The notes under the pieces: model-generated | Databases searched by the model: none | What the model was told of the DNA's origin: nothing | Seen by the model: only the letters and a program-made list of their open reading frames with translations | Origin: Immersiella caudata | Taxonomy: Eukaryota; Ascomycota; Sordariomycetes; Sordariales; Lasiosphaeriaceae | Assembly: GCA_030512335.1 (NCBI GenBank) | Contig: JAULSU010000001.1 | Coordinates: forward strand, 4,526,001-4,590,000 | Direction of reading: 5' to 3' | Length of the DNA: 64,000 bases | Shown: positions 48,370 through 60,206 of the stretch, piece by piece | How the letters are laid out: each line of letters starts with the position of its first letter | Numbering within the stretch: the first letter of the stretch is position 1 | Translations under genes and position numbers: made by a program

Positions 48370-49497
48370 ATGCCAATGCACAATGGCATCCTGCCTCGCG
48401 AGGGGTTTAAGATGGATACGGTCGTCCGCCTGATCCGCAGCACGGCCCTCAACCCGTCCCTTCTTTTGCCTCTAATCCTCCTTGCCCGGTTCACCAAGAA
48501 GGGCGAGAACTTATCGATCCTCCACCCCACCGCCTACTCCCGCCTCAAGACCCTCCTGGCCCTCGGCACCTTCCGCCTGCTCAGCAACTGGCTCTCGGAC
48601 AAGGTCCTCAACAACTGGACCGATGACAAGTATGTCTGGTCCAAGGAGATCGTCCTCATCACAGGCGGTGCTGGTGGCATCGGTGGTCATGTCGTCCAGC
48701 TCCTCGCCGAGCGCGGCATCACCGTCGTCGTCCTCGACATTCAGCCCTTGACCTTCCGCGCCACCACCAACGTGCACTACTTCAAGTGCGACATCACTTC
48801 CCCCAAGAACATCGCTGCCGTCGCCGCCGAGATCCGCGGCAAAATCGGCAACCCCACCATCCTGATCAACAACGCGGGCGTTGTTGTGGGCAAGTCGCTG
48901 CTCGATGCCTCGGAGCGGGATGTCAAGTTTACGTTTGATGTCAACACGTTTGCGCACTGCTGGATGGTGAAGGAGTTCCTTCCGGACATGTGCAAGAACA
49001 ACCACGGGATGGTGGTTACCGTGGCTTCGGTTGCCGCTTGGGTGACGGTCCCGAACATGGTCGATTATGCGGCTAGCAAGGCAGCGGCATATGCGTTCCA
49101 CGAGGGGTTGACAGCGGAGTTGCCGACCAAGTATGGCGCGCCGAAGGTCAGGACGGTGGTGGTGAATCAAGGGTATACGAAGACGCCGCTGTTCACCGGT
49201 TATCATAATGCGCAGCCGTTCTTGATGCCGGCGCTAGAGCCCGAGACGGTGGCAGAGGCCATTGTGAAGCAGGTGTTGAGCGGGAGGAGTGGGCAGGTGA
49301 TTTGCCCGGCGATGGGCAATACGCTTCCCGCATTGGCGGCGTTTCCGCATTGGTATCAGGCCAGGTTGAGAACGAGGGGAGTGAACATTATGCAGAAATT
49401 TAGCGGGCGCAAGGTCGTGGAGGATGTTGATAAGTTTTACGAGGAGAAGGAGAAGGGCGTCGGGGCTTCTACCGTGTTGGTCGGGAAGGATGAGTAG
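48370..49497 (+). CDS. classical short-chain dehydrogenase, membrane-anchored (SDR16C-like)
   Basis: Single exon, 375 residues. An N-terminal hydrophobic stretch (about 24-39, TALNPSLLLPLILLAR) and a second amphipathic stretch around 55-75 suggest ER or lipid-droplet attachment. The Rossmann cofactor motif TGGAGGIG is at 98-105, with Asp123 after beta-2 favouring NAD(H). NNAG is at 167-170, Ser220, and Tyr233/Lys237 in YAASK complete the catalytic set. The layout resembles the retinol/sterol-type SDR16C (RDH10/DHRS) group common in fungi. The substrate is probably a lipophilic alcohol or ketone, by inference. The first of three closely spaced Mets (1, 3 and 15) was taken as start. It diverges from the HET-WD40 gene. 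Confidence 0.88.
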   Translation: MPMHNGILPREGFKMDTVVRLIRSTALNPSLLLPLILLARFTKKGENLSILHPTAYSRLKTLLALGTFRLLSNWLSDKVLNNWTDDKYVWSKEIVLITGGAGGIGGHVVQLLAERGITVVVLDIQPLTFRATTNVHYFKCDITSPKNIAAVAAEIRGKIGNPTILINNAGVVVGKSLLDASERDVKFTFDVNTFAHCWMVKEFLPDMCKNNHGMVVTVASVAAWVTVPNMVDYAASKAAAYAFHEGLTAELPTKYGAPKVRTVVVNQGYTKTPLFTGYHNAQPFLMPALEPETVAEAIVKQVLSGRSGQVICPAMGNTLPALAAFPHWYQARLRTRGVNIMQKFSGRKVVEDVDKFYEEKEKGVGASTVLVGKDE

Positions 49498-52316
49498 GGT
49501 GCTCTTGATTGTCGGGGTAATATTGCTGCTTTCCAGGTTGCGAGCGATGGGTTCTAAAAGTGTAATTATGTCAAAGCATGTTGTATATCTAGGTCGGGGA
49601 GCACATACTCTGAGGTGGAAGGTTTCATTACCCTGTTGGAATTGATTTGTCGTAATCGCGTCAATCTGGTATTCTGTAAATCGTCCCGTCCGTGGGGCTG
49701 GCAAGGTCGAAATTGCGTCAACCTGGAGAGTTGGCTGCGATACAGCTCGTGAGCCATGCTTTGTCAGAATGGCGTCAATGTGGTGAACCGGCCATCATTC
49801 CATTCCTCGGAGTGGTCTATCCCCCTCGGTCGACAGATACACACGGCATCAGATTCTTCCTGCCCGACCAGACCCGCCAACCCCTTTGGGAATCGCCTGA
49901 CGCTTTTTACATTCTCACCACTAACTCTCTCGCCATCTTGTTATCCTCGCCTTCGAGCTGGCGTTAGTATACGACTACTGAATTCCTAACGGAGACACCT
50001 GAGCGCGAAATCGCGCCGACCTCGTGGGTACTTCCCCACTCGGCGTGCCAAAGTTGCGACGAATTGTTTCTTCAAACGGAATTGCGCAGGGAGCACCGGA
50101 TTCGCTTTCGACTGATCTCTGGCAGATGGTAAAAAGATGCGACGAAAATAGGGGGAGCGTTGGCCGATGTGGCTGGGTTCAATCGCAGGTTGGGTTGCGC
50201 TAACCACGGGTGGGTGGAAAAAGGGGGTGGGTAAATAAGCCCCTGAATGCCCAGCCCTGCCGCCTGGGTGAGGTTTGAGCATTGGGTTCGGATGTTAGAT
50301 CGTGAAAATCGTCGTCGGTACAATTTTTTCTGAGCTAGCGGGTTTGGAGGTAAGGACTCTGTATATTTGCACGCGGCGGTCAGCGGCCTGAAATTCGCAG
50401 TCCTGGGGTGGTACCTGGTATGTGAGGGGACAAGTCGGTTGCGCCTGATGTTAGGTGGTTTTGACGATATCCCCGAGAGGTGCAGCAATTGGGCTCATCC
50501 TTGAGCTTCTTTTTCGGTTTTTCGTTGATGTTGCAAACATAGGTAGCGGCGTGGGGTGTATCAGCAGCGAGGTGGTGTTGTGAGGGGCGTGAGGGCGTGA
50601 AGGGCGTGAGGGGCATGAGGGGAGGATCTTTACTTCCGTGAAACCTCTGGCCAATCTTGGTTGTGAGCAACTATTAGATCTCGTGAAGGGTTCAGGGCGT
50701 CGATCTTTGTTGTCGTCTGGCTGAACGAGGGGACAGAACCGCTAGTAACGAGCTCGGTTCAAAATCGAGAGATTGCCCCGGACCGAAAGGAAAAAAATGA
50801 CATCGCCGCCATAACATCTGTTCAGAATCGAGGAGGGGGGGGGGTGGGGGGAGTGACATCTGCGGGTGAGTGCGGCAGGTCGAACCGCGATAATCAATGT
50901 GGACGTGACAAACACGACGTAGTGTTCAAAATCGGATGCATGCTTTTGTCTGGAAGTGGAGAGACTGCAGTGATGGTGAGGGCAGTCTGTTCTAAGCCTT
51001 TAGACGAAGTGAGACGAGGCACGGTCCAGCAACAAATTTCTATTGTTCCCCCCCCTTACCGCAGATGCCGTTTATGGGTCTTTTTTTGCTCGAACCGCAG
51101 GAATTGGTATTGGCATTGCAGGTTCCATTTACAAGGGGCTTGATGATGTGCTCGCCTACGCCCTGAGATGTTGTCTGAGAAACCAGGCCCAGCCCACACG
51201 CCGACAAAGGCCGTTACTCCACGAATCTGCCTGTCGGTAGAAATTTTCCGTTGTCTGGGCTTAAAAGAAACATCAACGTTAAGGAGCGTCCAGAGGTCGA
51301 GCCCTGTAACTTTCCCCTGCTTCCAGGCGACACCCTCGTGTCGCCGCAGCGTCGTACCTGGCCCAAAAGCGCTTTTGCAGGGCTACCAGTGCTCTTTAAC
51401 AGTCGAATAAGTACATACATGTGTAGCACAAAGTCGTCTTAGACGGGAGTAATAGAACGAGTCATTCCCGCAAATACATGCTGGGATTGTCACGAATGTG
51501 GCGATACAGACCGGCTGTTTGTAGGCAAGTCTGGATTGTTCGCTCATGCTCATACATGATGTCTGACAAGCTTCGAGAAGTAATGGCATTGATCATAAAT
51601 ACACCAGGTAGAATAGACCTTGCCTCCTGCATAGGGAGTCACATACGCTGTAAATACCTTCTAGATCAATGTCGACCCGACTTGCGGCCCGTCCTGCGGC
51701 CAAACCTAAACATTATTCCCAAATCAGCCAGTCCCTTGGACCCTCGGCCCGAGCGCGTGGCACGAAATCCGCCCGTTTGCCGCCCTAGAAAGCGGGAGCT
51801 CCTGAGGGAAGGCACGTCCCTTACCACATGCCTACCTTCAACAGGACCATGTCCCTCATAGAAGGAAATGGCCTAGATACATTGGACGGATTCCATTAAC
51901 TGCAAGAAAAACACATCACCTGCTACCGATGAGTCAGCGATAAGCACTTTGCGCGGCTCCAAGTGAATGAAAACAGGTAGATAGAGCAAGTAAACGCACA
52001 CAGGATAGAGGCAACACCACCCAAACAAGGGGCTAATCGGCCTTGGAAGACTGGATACACATCATCTATACGCGTAGAACATACTCGTGATGTGAAAGAT
52101 CGGATAGTAAACCACTGAACACGCCAAGCACTCCTTCCCATCATCTTGTTCAGATGGCAGAGATGAGATGGAAGTGGACTTTTGCGGGCCGTCTGACACA
52201 GAAGTACGCTAGAGAACAATAGGAGATTTTGGTGAATAGAATTCGATACAACGTGATCAAACGGAGACTCACCTCATGCTGTTGACTTAGGACGAAGAGG
52301 GCATCGCAGATTATGA
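49498..52316. other. gene-free interval
   Basis: No recognisable gene. It contains G-rich runs at 50835-50844 and just after, and a degenerate array of gggcgtgag-like words near 50582-50622. Open frames on both strands here lack domains and ATG-supported conserved sequence. Confidence 0.5.
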
Positions 52317-52771
52317 TATAAAATCTTGGCGGTTGGCGCTTCATCTCCCAGACCTTTCCTCCTTCACCTCACTCACTTCCATTTGCCTCGGCATCCCTCC
52401 CTCACTTTCACCAACGTTGACTTTTAAGTCACTCAGACCCCGCGCTCCATAGCTCCTTAGCCACCGGCATCAACAACATCAACATCCTCAACAGCCTCAC
52501 AGCCTTAACAGCTCCCACCCCTCCTCCATCACGGTGAACAGTATCGTCGGGCCCAGCACTCCCTCCCGACGCCCAAGAGGCCCTCAAGCCATACTATCAG
52601 TTCTGGTCTTGAGACCCCAAAGATACCATCACCCAGCCGAAGAAGTCTTCAGCCTCTCCGTTGTAGCCGCCGCCACCGCCATCTCTCTTTTCAGATAAAG
52701 TCATTCAGGTTGGCATTCTCAAGGCCAACAGAACCTCTTAGCCCCGCAGCCAAGAAGCCGAGACCAGCACT
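52317..52771 (+). promoter_or_regulatory. TATA box and CT-rich, AUG-free leader
   Basis: TATAAAAT at 52317-52324 is followed by about 430 nt of strongly C/T-rich sequence with no ATG until 52772. This is the pattern of a real fungal core promoter and leader, and is the main support for the small gene that follows. Confidence 0.5.
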
Positions 52772-53071
52772 ATGGCCCCCACCATTCTGCTGTCCAACAT
52801 CCAGGACTTCAAGATGGATGACCACTTGACTGGTCTCCACGACCAGAACCCTCACCATGACGACTCGTACGTCATGGAGACCACCAATTTCACGGCTTCC
52901 AGTAAGCATCGCTCGGAGGGCGACTATTTAGCCCCGCAGCAGCAGAGAGTCGTGGGCAAGAAAGCGACTCTGAAAATGAAGGACTGTAGAAAGCACAAGT
53001 CTTCAGAAATGAAGACCCAGTTTTTCTCCGACGCGCAGTCATGTTTGCTTCGGCTTCCTTTCCCTGCTTAA
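52772..53071 (+). CDS. small hypothetical protein, structure uncertain
   Basis: A 99-codon open frame beginning at the first ATG (CACTATGGCC) after a TATA/CT-rich leader. The product is hydrophilic, His/Asp/Lys-rich, with no signal peptide, membrane segment or domain I recognise. Splice signals suggest the message may be processed: a donor GTAAGC at 52902 could pair with the acceptor at 53145-53146. A very canonical intron at 53164-53230 (GTAAGT, CTAAC, GTTAG) lies downstream. Using both would replace the C-terminus after about residue 44 with a different frame ending near 53450. Either model could be right, or this may be a noncoding transcript. Confidence 0.35.
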   Translation: MAPTILLSNIQDFKMDDHLTGLHDQNPHHDDSYVMETTNFTASSKHRSEGDYLAPQQQRVVGKKATLKMKDCRKHKSSEMKTQFFSDAQSCLLRLPFPA

Positions 53072-53230
53072 CAGTAGGTTCGGTTCTGCTGGCTGGCTTT
53101 CCCTTCTCTTCTCGCTGAAAAGCGGGCGGGCGACTTTGTCTTCCAGAAATGGAAGCTCGAGGGGTAAGTGATGAGAATCCAGACTCCAGTTTACCTTGAG
53201 ATTACCGGCGCAACTAACAACTTTTGTTAG

Positions 53231-55162
53231 ACAGTCAGTTCCTTTCCTCGGCGACACCAGCGACCCAGAAATTCTCCGACAACTTTCCTTTGTTTTATAG
53301 ATACCACCATCGCGATATTCGGCGTTGGGGGAGTTTCGGGGAGGAGTTCGGGGTTCCACTGGAGTTGTATTTTTGGGGGGCGGGGAAGTTTTGGAGGATG
53401 GGAAATAGAATCTGTTTGGACAATATTTGCTTCTGGACGGGGCAATGTGTGAAGTCGGAATGGGCTCGAAACCGTGACATTGACCACCGTGTGATTTGAT
53501 GGTGGCCTGTCCACGAGCTTGCCGCGAGAGTTTCGAGTTGCCCGTCCACCACAGTGACCCTCATAATTTCTGCCTAGCTTGTTGAATATGGCATCTGCGA
53601 AGCGCACCTCGTGGTTCTGGCACCGGGCGAAAGTAGGTACTCTCGAACGGCGTACTGACAACAGTTGTTTTGGGAGCGGCAATGTTCCGAGCTCCGTGGC
53701 GGAAGTGATCTTCCTTGAAAGAACCCCGAGAAGCGAGATATCCCGGTCACCAATTAGTGAAGTGGTGGTTTCTTTGCCCCTGAACCTGTCTGTTGACCAT
53801 GTGGTCGGCGTCGCAGCGCCTTGCTGGCTCATTCGACGTTGCTGCCGTGAAAAGCTCAAGACCCCAAGCGTACTCTAGGTACAAAAAAATAATAAATGCG
53901 TTCTTGACAGCAACCAAGCTCGACAGACCATCTCGTGCGGTGCGTGAATGTTGGCTTGCTTATGTAATATCTAAACCGAGCCCGAGGCTCTAGGTGCGGT
54001 CTCAACCGAAACGCTTCAATGGAAGGAAGCGGCTGGGCAAAAAAGATCGAACCATAAGCTGAGATAAACGTACGAAACGGAGACGGAATGCTGCCCGAAT
54101 GAGGCCATCTCAGACCGCCACGTATATGAAGGACTTCCTCCATTCGGGGTCGGTTGGGGGTTTAGTTGCAGTGAGGAGAACAGTAAAAGATGTCGTCAAA
54201 TGAATGGGTAGAAAATAAACGACGTGCACAGGGCTGCAGCTGAAGAAAGAAAAAAAAAAGAGAAAAAAGGAAGCCCTCAAGATGCAGTCGCAACTGAATG
54301 CCTTTGTGTGGCTCCCGATTGCACAAATCCGGGGTTCCGTATCACAACATCGAAATGGCATCCTCTGCAAAAGGATCTCCAGGTCGAGGTCTTGTGTGGC
54401 GCCGGCTTGAAGAATCCATAGCGGCCAAGCTGACCTGACGACCTCTGCCCAGGGGTCTAGACACCGTTTGATGAATGCAGGCTAGCAGCGGGCAGCCAAT
54501 CAGATCCTGCGGAAATGGTGGAGTTGTGGAGGCGCCTCCCGTCAGGGCGGCGAGATCAGATCATCCATCGCATCGAATCAGCCCACTCAAGATGTCGGAG
54601 GGTTCGCGATATCGCACGTACCCGCTTTTGCCATCCACCATCACCCATCACCGTCAACACCACGATCTTCTGCTTGATCCCAAAAGCCCTCTTTCGCGAT
54701 GCACCTCCTCCGATTCTTCCATCGAACTCGTCTTCCTTTCAACCTGCTTTGTCGGGCTCCATAGCAGTGGGCTGCTTGCGTGAGGAGAAGCACCCCAGTC
54801 CGGAGAGAAAGCTCCTGCTTCGACAAGGTTGTTGTTCCACCCCCAACCCGCTTGCAACCGGCAAATCCAGTCCCACCACGGTTAGAGCCGTGCCGGCCGA
54901 GCGCATCACCACCAGAACCCCCACCGTTAGACTCGTCAGTGTCAGACTCGGAGCTTTCAGGTTCCTTGGGCTTCATCACGACGAGGACACCCTCTGTTTG
55001 CAATTGGGTGTCTGTTCGCTGCTGTCGAGGAAAAAAGAGAGGACACCCTGATCACCACCCGCAGCGCACACCCTGCCTGCGCGGTTAGTGTCCCGCCAAT
55101 TCAATCCTTATTTCCAGTCCGATCCAACATTTCGAGAGCTCTCCCAACGCACCCTTTTCAAA
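53231..55162. other. intergenic region upstream of the flavin monooxygenase
   Basis: Apart from the possible 3' end of the small hypothetical gene, nothing coding was recognised. The long minus frame at 53859-53227 starts at a TTG, not an ATG, and has no domain. The last 500 bp are CT-rich and probably hold the promoter and leader of the next gene. Confidence 0.5.
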
Positions 55163-57282
55163 ATGTCTCCCGCCGCTTTGGAGAAGCCGGCCTCGGATCA
55201 GCTCAGCGAGGCCCCAATGGAAACTACCGAATGCTTCGACCGCCTCTCGCAGCTTCGAAGCAATCCAGAAGCCGCAATAGAATGCCAGGTTTGTGTCGTC
55301 GGGGCCGGTCCGGCCGGCCTCATGCTGGGATGCAACCTGGGCCGTTTCGGTGTGAAGGTGGAGATTGTAGACGATCGGGCAGATCAGACGCCCGTAGGAA
55401 GGCAAGTCGTGCGGTCTTTGAAGGGGCTGCGCACGCGCAACTGTCATTGTCTGACTGATTGAACAGGGCGGATGGCTTGCAGCCAAAGACGATCGAGACG
55501 TTTCGCCAGATGAGACTGGCCGACCCGTTGCTCCAGCGCGGGGTTCGAGTCTACGACATCGCTTTTTGGCGCAGCACCGCCGACGAACCCCTCCACCGTC
55601 TGGGTCGCGAGGTGCACTACCCACCCGTTATTGACGTGCTCGATCCTTATATTTTGCTCGTCCACCAGGGCATGGTGGAAGCCCTTTTTATTGAAGACCT
55701 GAAGAAGAGGAAAGTCGAAGTGCGGAGGAACACCGCCTTCGACTCGTACAGTGTCTGCGATAGCAAGGGTGCGCCGCTCCAGATACATTGTCGGACAAAC
55801 GTCACTCAGGATCGGAAATCAATTTTGGCGCAGTATCTTGTTGGCTGTAGGTGCCCCTGATCTTTGTGTTTAGTCCGAAACCGCCCAACTGACCGGTATA
55901 GGTGACGGTGCACATTCCAAAGTGCGCAAGAGCATCCCGGAGGCGCGACCAGTCGGTGTTTCTCAACCTTCGGTATGGGGTGTTCTGGACGGAGAACTGG
56001 AAACCGATTTCCCGGATATCTGGTCCAAAACGCTGGTGTACTCGCAAGAGCACGGCTCGATCCTCATCATTCCCCGAGAGCGCAACATGACCAGGTTCTA
56101 TATCGAGCTGAAGAGCGGACCGAAGGGTGACCGGAACCAGCTCGGTCAGGAGTTTGTTATGCAGCGTGCCAAAGAAATCATGGCGCCGTTCGAGGTCGGG
56201 TGGAAGTATATCGAATGGTTTGGGCGTTACCAGATCGGACAGCGTGTTGCCAGCCGCTTTTGCGACAATCATGTGCGGGCCTTCCTTGCCGGAGACGCCA
56301 GCCACACACACTCGCCCAAGGCTGCGCAGGGCATGAATACCTCGATGCACGATGCTTGGAACCTTGGGTGGAAGCTCAACCTCTCGGTACGTGGTCTGGC
56401 CAAGCAGGCGTTGTTGGAGAGTTACGAGGCGGAAAGGAGGAAGATCGCGTTGGATCTTGTCAACTTCGACTATGAGCACGCCAACCAGATTGCTGGAGGT
56501 GACGCACTGGCCCTTGCCGAGAACTTCAAGACCAACGTCCGATTCATCTCCGGAATTGGTGCTGAGTACAGCGAGAATGCCATCAATATGGTGGAGCCGC
56601 AATCCTGGGTTATGGGTGAGGCCAAGCCAGGCTGTCTACTCCCCCCTGCCAAGGTTACCCGCTATCTCGACTCCAACCCTGTCGATATTCAGCTTGACAT
56701 TCCGATGATGGGCCAGTTCCGAATTTACTTGCTGATGTGGGACGTGCATCAATCACATATTTTCCTCGACACTTTCTGCCAAGCGATCGCTGCCAGCGAC
56801 TCCCTCGTCAGCCAGCTGTCTGCCGCAGCAGCTATCTCGTACGCCAAGCAACCTCGCCTTCCTGTACCAGAAGATATCTACCTTCGACCAGAACGCTATA
56901 CGGCCGTCAGCCATCTTTTCACCTTTGCCCTGATCAGTAAGTACCGTCACATCTTGGCCGCGACTTCTTCTAACATTTGTTAGCTACTATGCCCAAGGCC
57001 GACATCGAAATTACGGACCTACCGCCCTTGCTGCAGGACAGCCGCTGGACCTTCTATCTCGACGACATTCCCGAGCAAGATACACGCGGTTCCCTCTGTA
57101 CCAACAAATGGCTCGGTAGTCTTGGGCCGGGCGAGGTGGCCATCGTTAACGTTCGTCCCGACGGGTATGTCGGCTCGATAGGGCGATGGGATTCGAGTGT
57201 TGATGATTCTGGTGAGGAGGCGGCCAAGTGGCTGGACACCTACTACGACAGGTTTTTGCAAGTTCCGGAGACGTCTGCGTAG
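55163..57282 (+). CDS. phenol 2-monooxygenase-like FAD monooxygenase
   Basis: Exons 55163..55401, 55467..55846, 55902..56936 and 56984..57282, 650 residues. The first intron has a GC donor (AG|GCAAGT) and is needed to give VGRADGLQPKTIETF. FAD-binding motifs of the PHBH fold are present: GxGxxG in VVGAGPAGLMLG (about 45-56), the DG motif CDGAHSKVR, and the GD motif FLAGDASHTHSPKAAQGMN. The thioredoxin-like C-terminal dimerisation domain of phenol hydroxylases follows (from ~515). It likely ortho-hydroxylates a phenolic using NADPH and O2. The substrate cannot be told from sequence. No clustered biosynthetic genes adjoin it, so a catabolic or detoxifying role is plausible. An in-frame upstream GTG was rejected in favour of the first ATG. 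Confidence 0.88.
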
Positions 57283-57806
57283 ACCTGCTATTTGCCATGA
57301 TATGAGGTGACGGGGTTGGAGCCACGAGAAGGGGCTAAGTGCCGAGTGAAGAGGGTAGCACGGAAGGAGGTAACAGACGCGACGTGAATTGGGCGAAACG
57401 GAGTCGGTGGGTCATGCATTGCATCTGTTGTATACGATATCCCACGAAATGATGCTGCTGGTTCTTGATGTTTTGAAGGGGAATGCATTCAATGGCGTGT
57501 TCAGGATTTCTGGGTTGCCTTTATTCAATAAAGGTATTTACCTGTATAGTACCTTAGCTGGGGTTGCAGCGTCTGAATGAAAAACTGTCTGTTTGAGTAC
57601 CTTTCCCCGGTCGGGTCACCCTCCTTTCACCCAGGGCGAGTCATAAGAGGTCTGAATCATTGTCAAAGAATACGGGTTTCACTTGATACCTATTGAAACT
57701 TTACCGAGATGGAATCACCCTTGGACAAGCAACACACATGGAAGCGAGCTATGTTCAAATCATTCTCACACTCGGGAGCCACAGCATCCACGACCCCATG
57801 ACAACC
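57283..57806. other. intergenic, 5S upstream flank
   Basis: The 3' flank of the flavin monooxygenase and upstream flank of the 5S rRNA gene. No TATA-like element is obvious at the -30 position of the 5S gene. Confidence 0.5.
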
Positions 57807-57925
57807 ACATACGGCCATACCACAGGAGAACTAGGGATCCCTTCTGCTCTCCCGTCGATAAACCAGCGAGGGCCGGACTAGTAGCTGTGTCGGTGACGAC
57901 CAACCGAATCCCCGGTGTTGTATGT
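57807..57925 (+). rRNA. 5S ribosomal RNA
   Basis: A 119-nt gene starting ACATACGGCC and ending GGTGTTGTATGT, which pair as helix I. The internal control region is intact, with GATAAACCAGCGAGGGCC, then GGTGACGACC and GAATCCCCGGTGTTG. These are the conserved landmarks of Neurospora-type 5S rRNA. A T5 run at 57928-57932 and a T6 run at 57938-57943 serve as Pol III terminators. It is a single dispersed copy, as usual in this fungal class, rather than part of the rDNA repeat. Confidence 0.95.
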
Positions 57926-57927
57926 TG

Positions 57928-57943
57928 TTTTTGCCCCTTTTTT
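57928..57943 (+). terminator. Pol III T-run terminator of the 5S gene
   Basis: TTTTT at 57928-57932 directly follows the 5S 3' end, with a second TTTTTT at 57938-57943 as backup. Confidence 0.8.
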
Positions 57944-58183
57944 GGGTTTTGGGAGATCACTCTTGGAGCACTATACTTTACCGTATGCCTCTCTTTCCTG
58001 CTGGCTGATCCCATGCCAGGAGGTGGGCATCTAAAGATGTGTGGCTCTACTTCCTGGGCAGAAATGGCTCCCCAACATTCATGGTGATCAGTCATGGCGT
58101 CAGTCGATTGCGATTGCAATCGCTCAAGAATTAAAATGTCGATATAAACGCGCTACTTCAACGCAGCAATCAAAATATCACCC

Positions 58184-60206
58184 TCAAAACCTCACAACAG
58201 TGATATGCCCCTTCTGGTCCTCCCCTACAATCCAACGCTCATCTCCGGCGATGTGTCCCTTCGCCATCAACTCGCCCCACATGGAGTCAAGGAACTGTAC
58301 CTCACCAGTTCGCGAAGCAGATGTCTGATCGCTAGCATTCTTCTTGCCGTTGCCCTTCTTGTTCTTTTTCACAAGGTCCTCGTTGTCGTCTGTAGAAGTC
58401 ACCCCCACAGCTCCTCTGACGGAAATCATGGCCGGTCGCACGTGTACCGATAATGTCTCGAGCATGAAGCAGTGACGCGCTGTGATTCTAACACCCGCGT
58501 TCGAATCAAGCATTTCAGAGACAGTCAGGTAGGGGAATTCCTCGTGTCGCCAGCAGGGTGCGAAGCGCTCTGAGCGACCAATGGTCCATGGCCAGGCGTC
58601 GAGGGTATCACGCGGGCGAGGTGGTAAGTTGAGATTTTCGAGGTTTGCGGGATTTTCAAGAATGTCGTGGGTTGCGACCGTCGGGGAAGGCGGTGCTGAA
58701 GCGTGGTTGGTGTTCGATGAGATTCGACGACAGAAACACATGGTAACATCGCCGTCAGCGCCGCATTCATCCACCCATATGGGCCCAAAGACGGGACCAT
58801 GTGACTTGACAAGGTCATCGTCTGGCAGGTGACTATTGCCGCTGGCAGTGTTTGGGGGCTTCGCTTGATCGGGGATGATAGGGATGCCGGTGCATCGGAC
58901 GGCGTGTACGCGAGGTGGGTTTAGAGAACTGTGGTGACCATCCGCCCAACGGTGCTCTTCCTCTACCACGTACAAGTTGCGGTCATCTAGTCTAAGGTTC
59001 CGGAGTTGCGGGTTGGCCCTTTGACGAAGACCGTAAAAATCGAGCTCTCGCCAGGCCATACGGCGAATAACTTGTGCCCCGGCACTGGCTGCGGCAGGAG
59101 TCAGATCGCAGGCCTTGTGATCCAGGGCGATGGATTCTGGCGAACCAGACGTTCTTGCGCTCGGTGTGCCATTTCGGGCGCACCATAAACCTGTGGGCGT
59201 GGTCTGCGCTCGACAAGGAGCCGGCCGTTTGTCCCCTTTTGGATCCTCAGATGGCCGGTAGGGACTCGGTGCAGAAATGTCCCACACGGCCAACTGCTCA
59301 ATAGGGTCGTCTTGGTAAAGCGACCTGTTGGGCTGCCAGAAGTACACGGCATAGTGCTTTGCTGTGTGCGCCGAGAAGAAACGATCAGACCGATTCAAGG
59401 GCAGACCGAGAAAGTGCAGTTTCCATTCAGAGCGGAACTTGACATTGAAGGTTTCCGTATCTGATGGAGCCCGAAAGACATCGAAGGCCGTCACAAAGTG
59501 TCTGTGGACGACCTCTCTGTCGTTTAACTGGTGGTACGGCAAGGCCTCGGCCCACTCAAGTATCAAGACACCCTGGGCAAGGCGGACACGCCTGATGTGT
59601 TTCTGGCGTACGTCGAATGGAACGGGTACAGTTGAACGGCTAAGTAAGTCAAGCACCTGGTAGACATGACCGTCGCACTGCTCGGCATCGGTTCGTATGG
59701 GGTACACTAACACCGAATCCTCTTGGCTGTACGACCATTCAGGATCAGGATAATGAAAGTTGGCCGTTTTCGCCTCTAGACGCAGAAATCTGTTCCATGT
59801 CGCTCAAGATACAAAGTCAGCAATCCTGCTGCTTCAAAATGCACAGGTTTATTATATATTTACCGATCCCAAGAAATGAAAAGAGGGAGTTGTTGCCCTG
59901 TGTCGACACCGCCAGCTCTAGTTTTTCTACCGCCCGAGGCTGAGCGAGTCGGAGGTTGTGGTATCGACGGGCTACGTCAGCAAACGTCGCTGCCCACCCC
60001 ACCGAGTTGCTCTGGCTGTCCGTCAGAAGTCGCATCTCGCGGCACCTGGGAAAGTTCCATCGTAAGAGTAGCAATGAGTTGGTGTTGCTGGTGAAGACAG
60101 AAAGCCATTGGCGGGAAACTGAGCGGCAAAGGGTCAATGTTCTTGGTGAGAGGTACGAGATGATGAGAAGAAAGAGGTCATTTGGCAGTTCCGTGATGTC
60201 CCTCAT
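58184..60206 (-). CDS. F-box protein
   Basis: Exons complement 60206..59864 and 59775..58184, 644 residues, intron 88 nt (donor GTAAAT, acceptor GTCTAG). The N-terminus MRDITELPNDLFLLIISYLS, then LTLCRSVSRQW, is a clear F-box (residues 5-45), the Skp1-binding module of SCF ubiquitin ligases. The remaining ~590 residues show beta-rich sequence with spaced Trp/Tyr residues, as in the poorly conserved substrate-recognition part of fungal F-box proteins. No LRR or WD40 repeats were found. A Lys/Asn-rich insert (VKKNKKGNGKKNAS) lies near residue 590. The C-terminus ends GHITVVRF. The target is unknown. It is convergent with the 5S gene and the flavin monooxygenase. Confidence 0.8.

Noticed and set aside
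50754..50772. B-box-like GGTTCAAAATC as a possible tRNA
   Set aside because: There is no GGTTCRANNCC match, no A box at the right distance and no acceptor stem. Similar partial matches at 30735 and 60454 failed the same tests.
53227..53859. 210-codon minus-strand frame between the hypothetical gene and the flavin monooxygenase
   Set aside because: It begins at TTG, not ATG, has no recognisable domain and no splice support, although a minus-strand gene here would complete the alternating layout.
54515..55051. 178-codon plus-strand open frame upstream of the flavin monooxygenase
   Set aside because: It is Pro/Ser/Arg-rich with no domain. It sits in the promoter/leader of the next gene, and several frames are open there owing to GC-rich composition.
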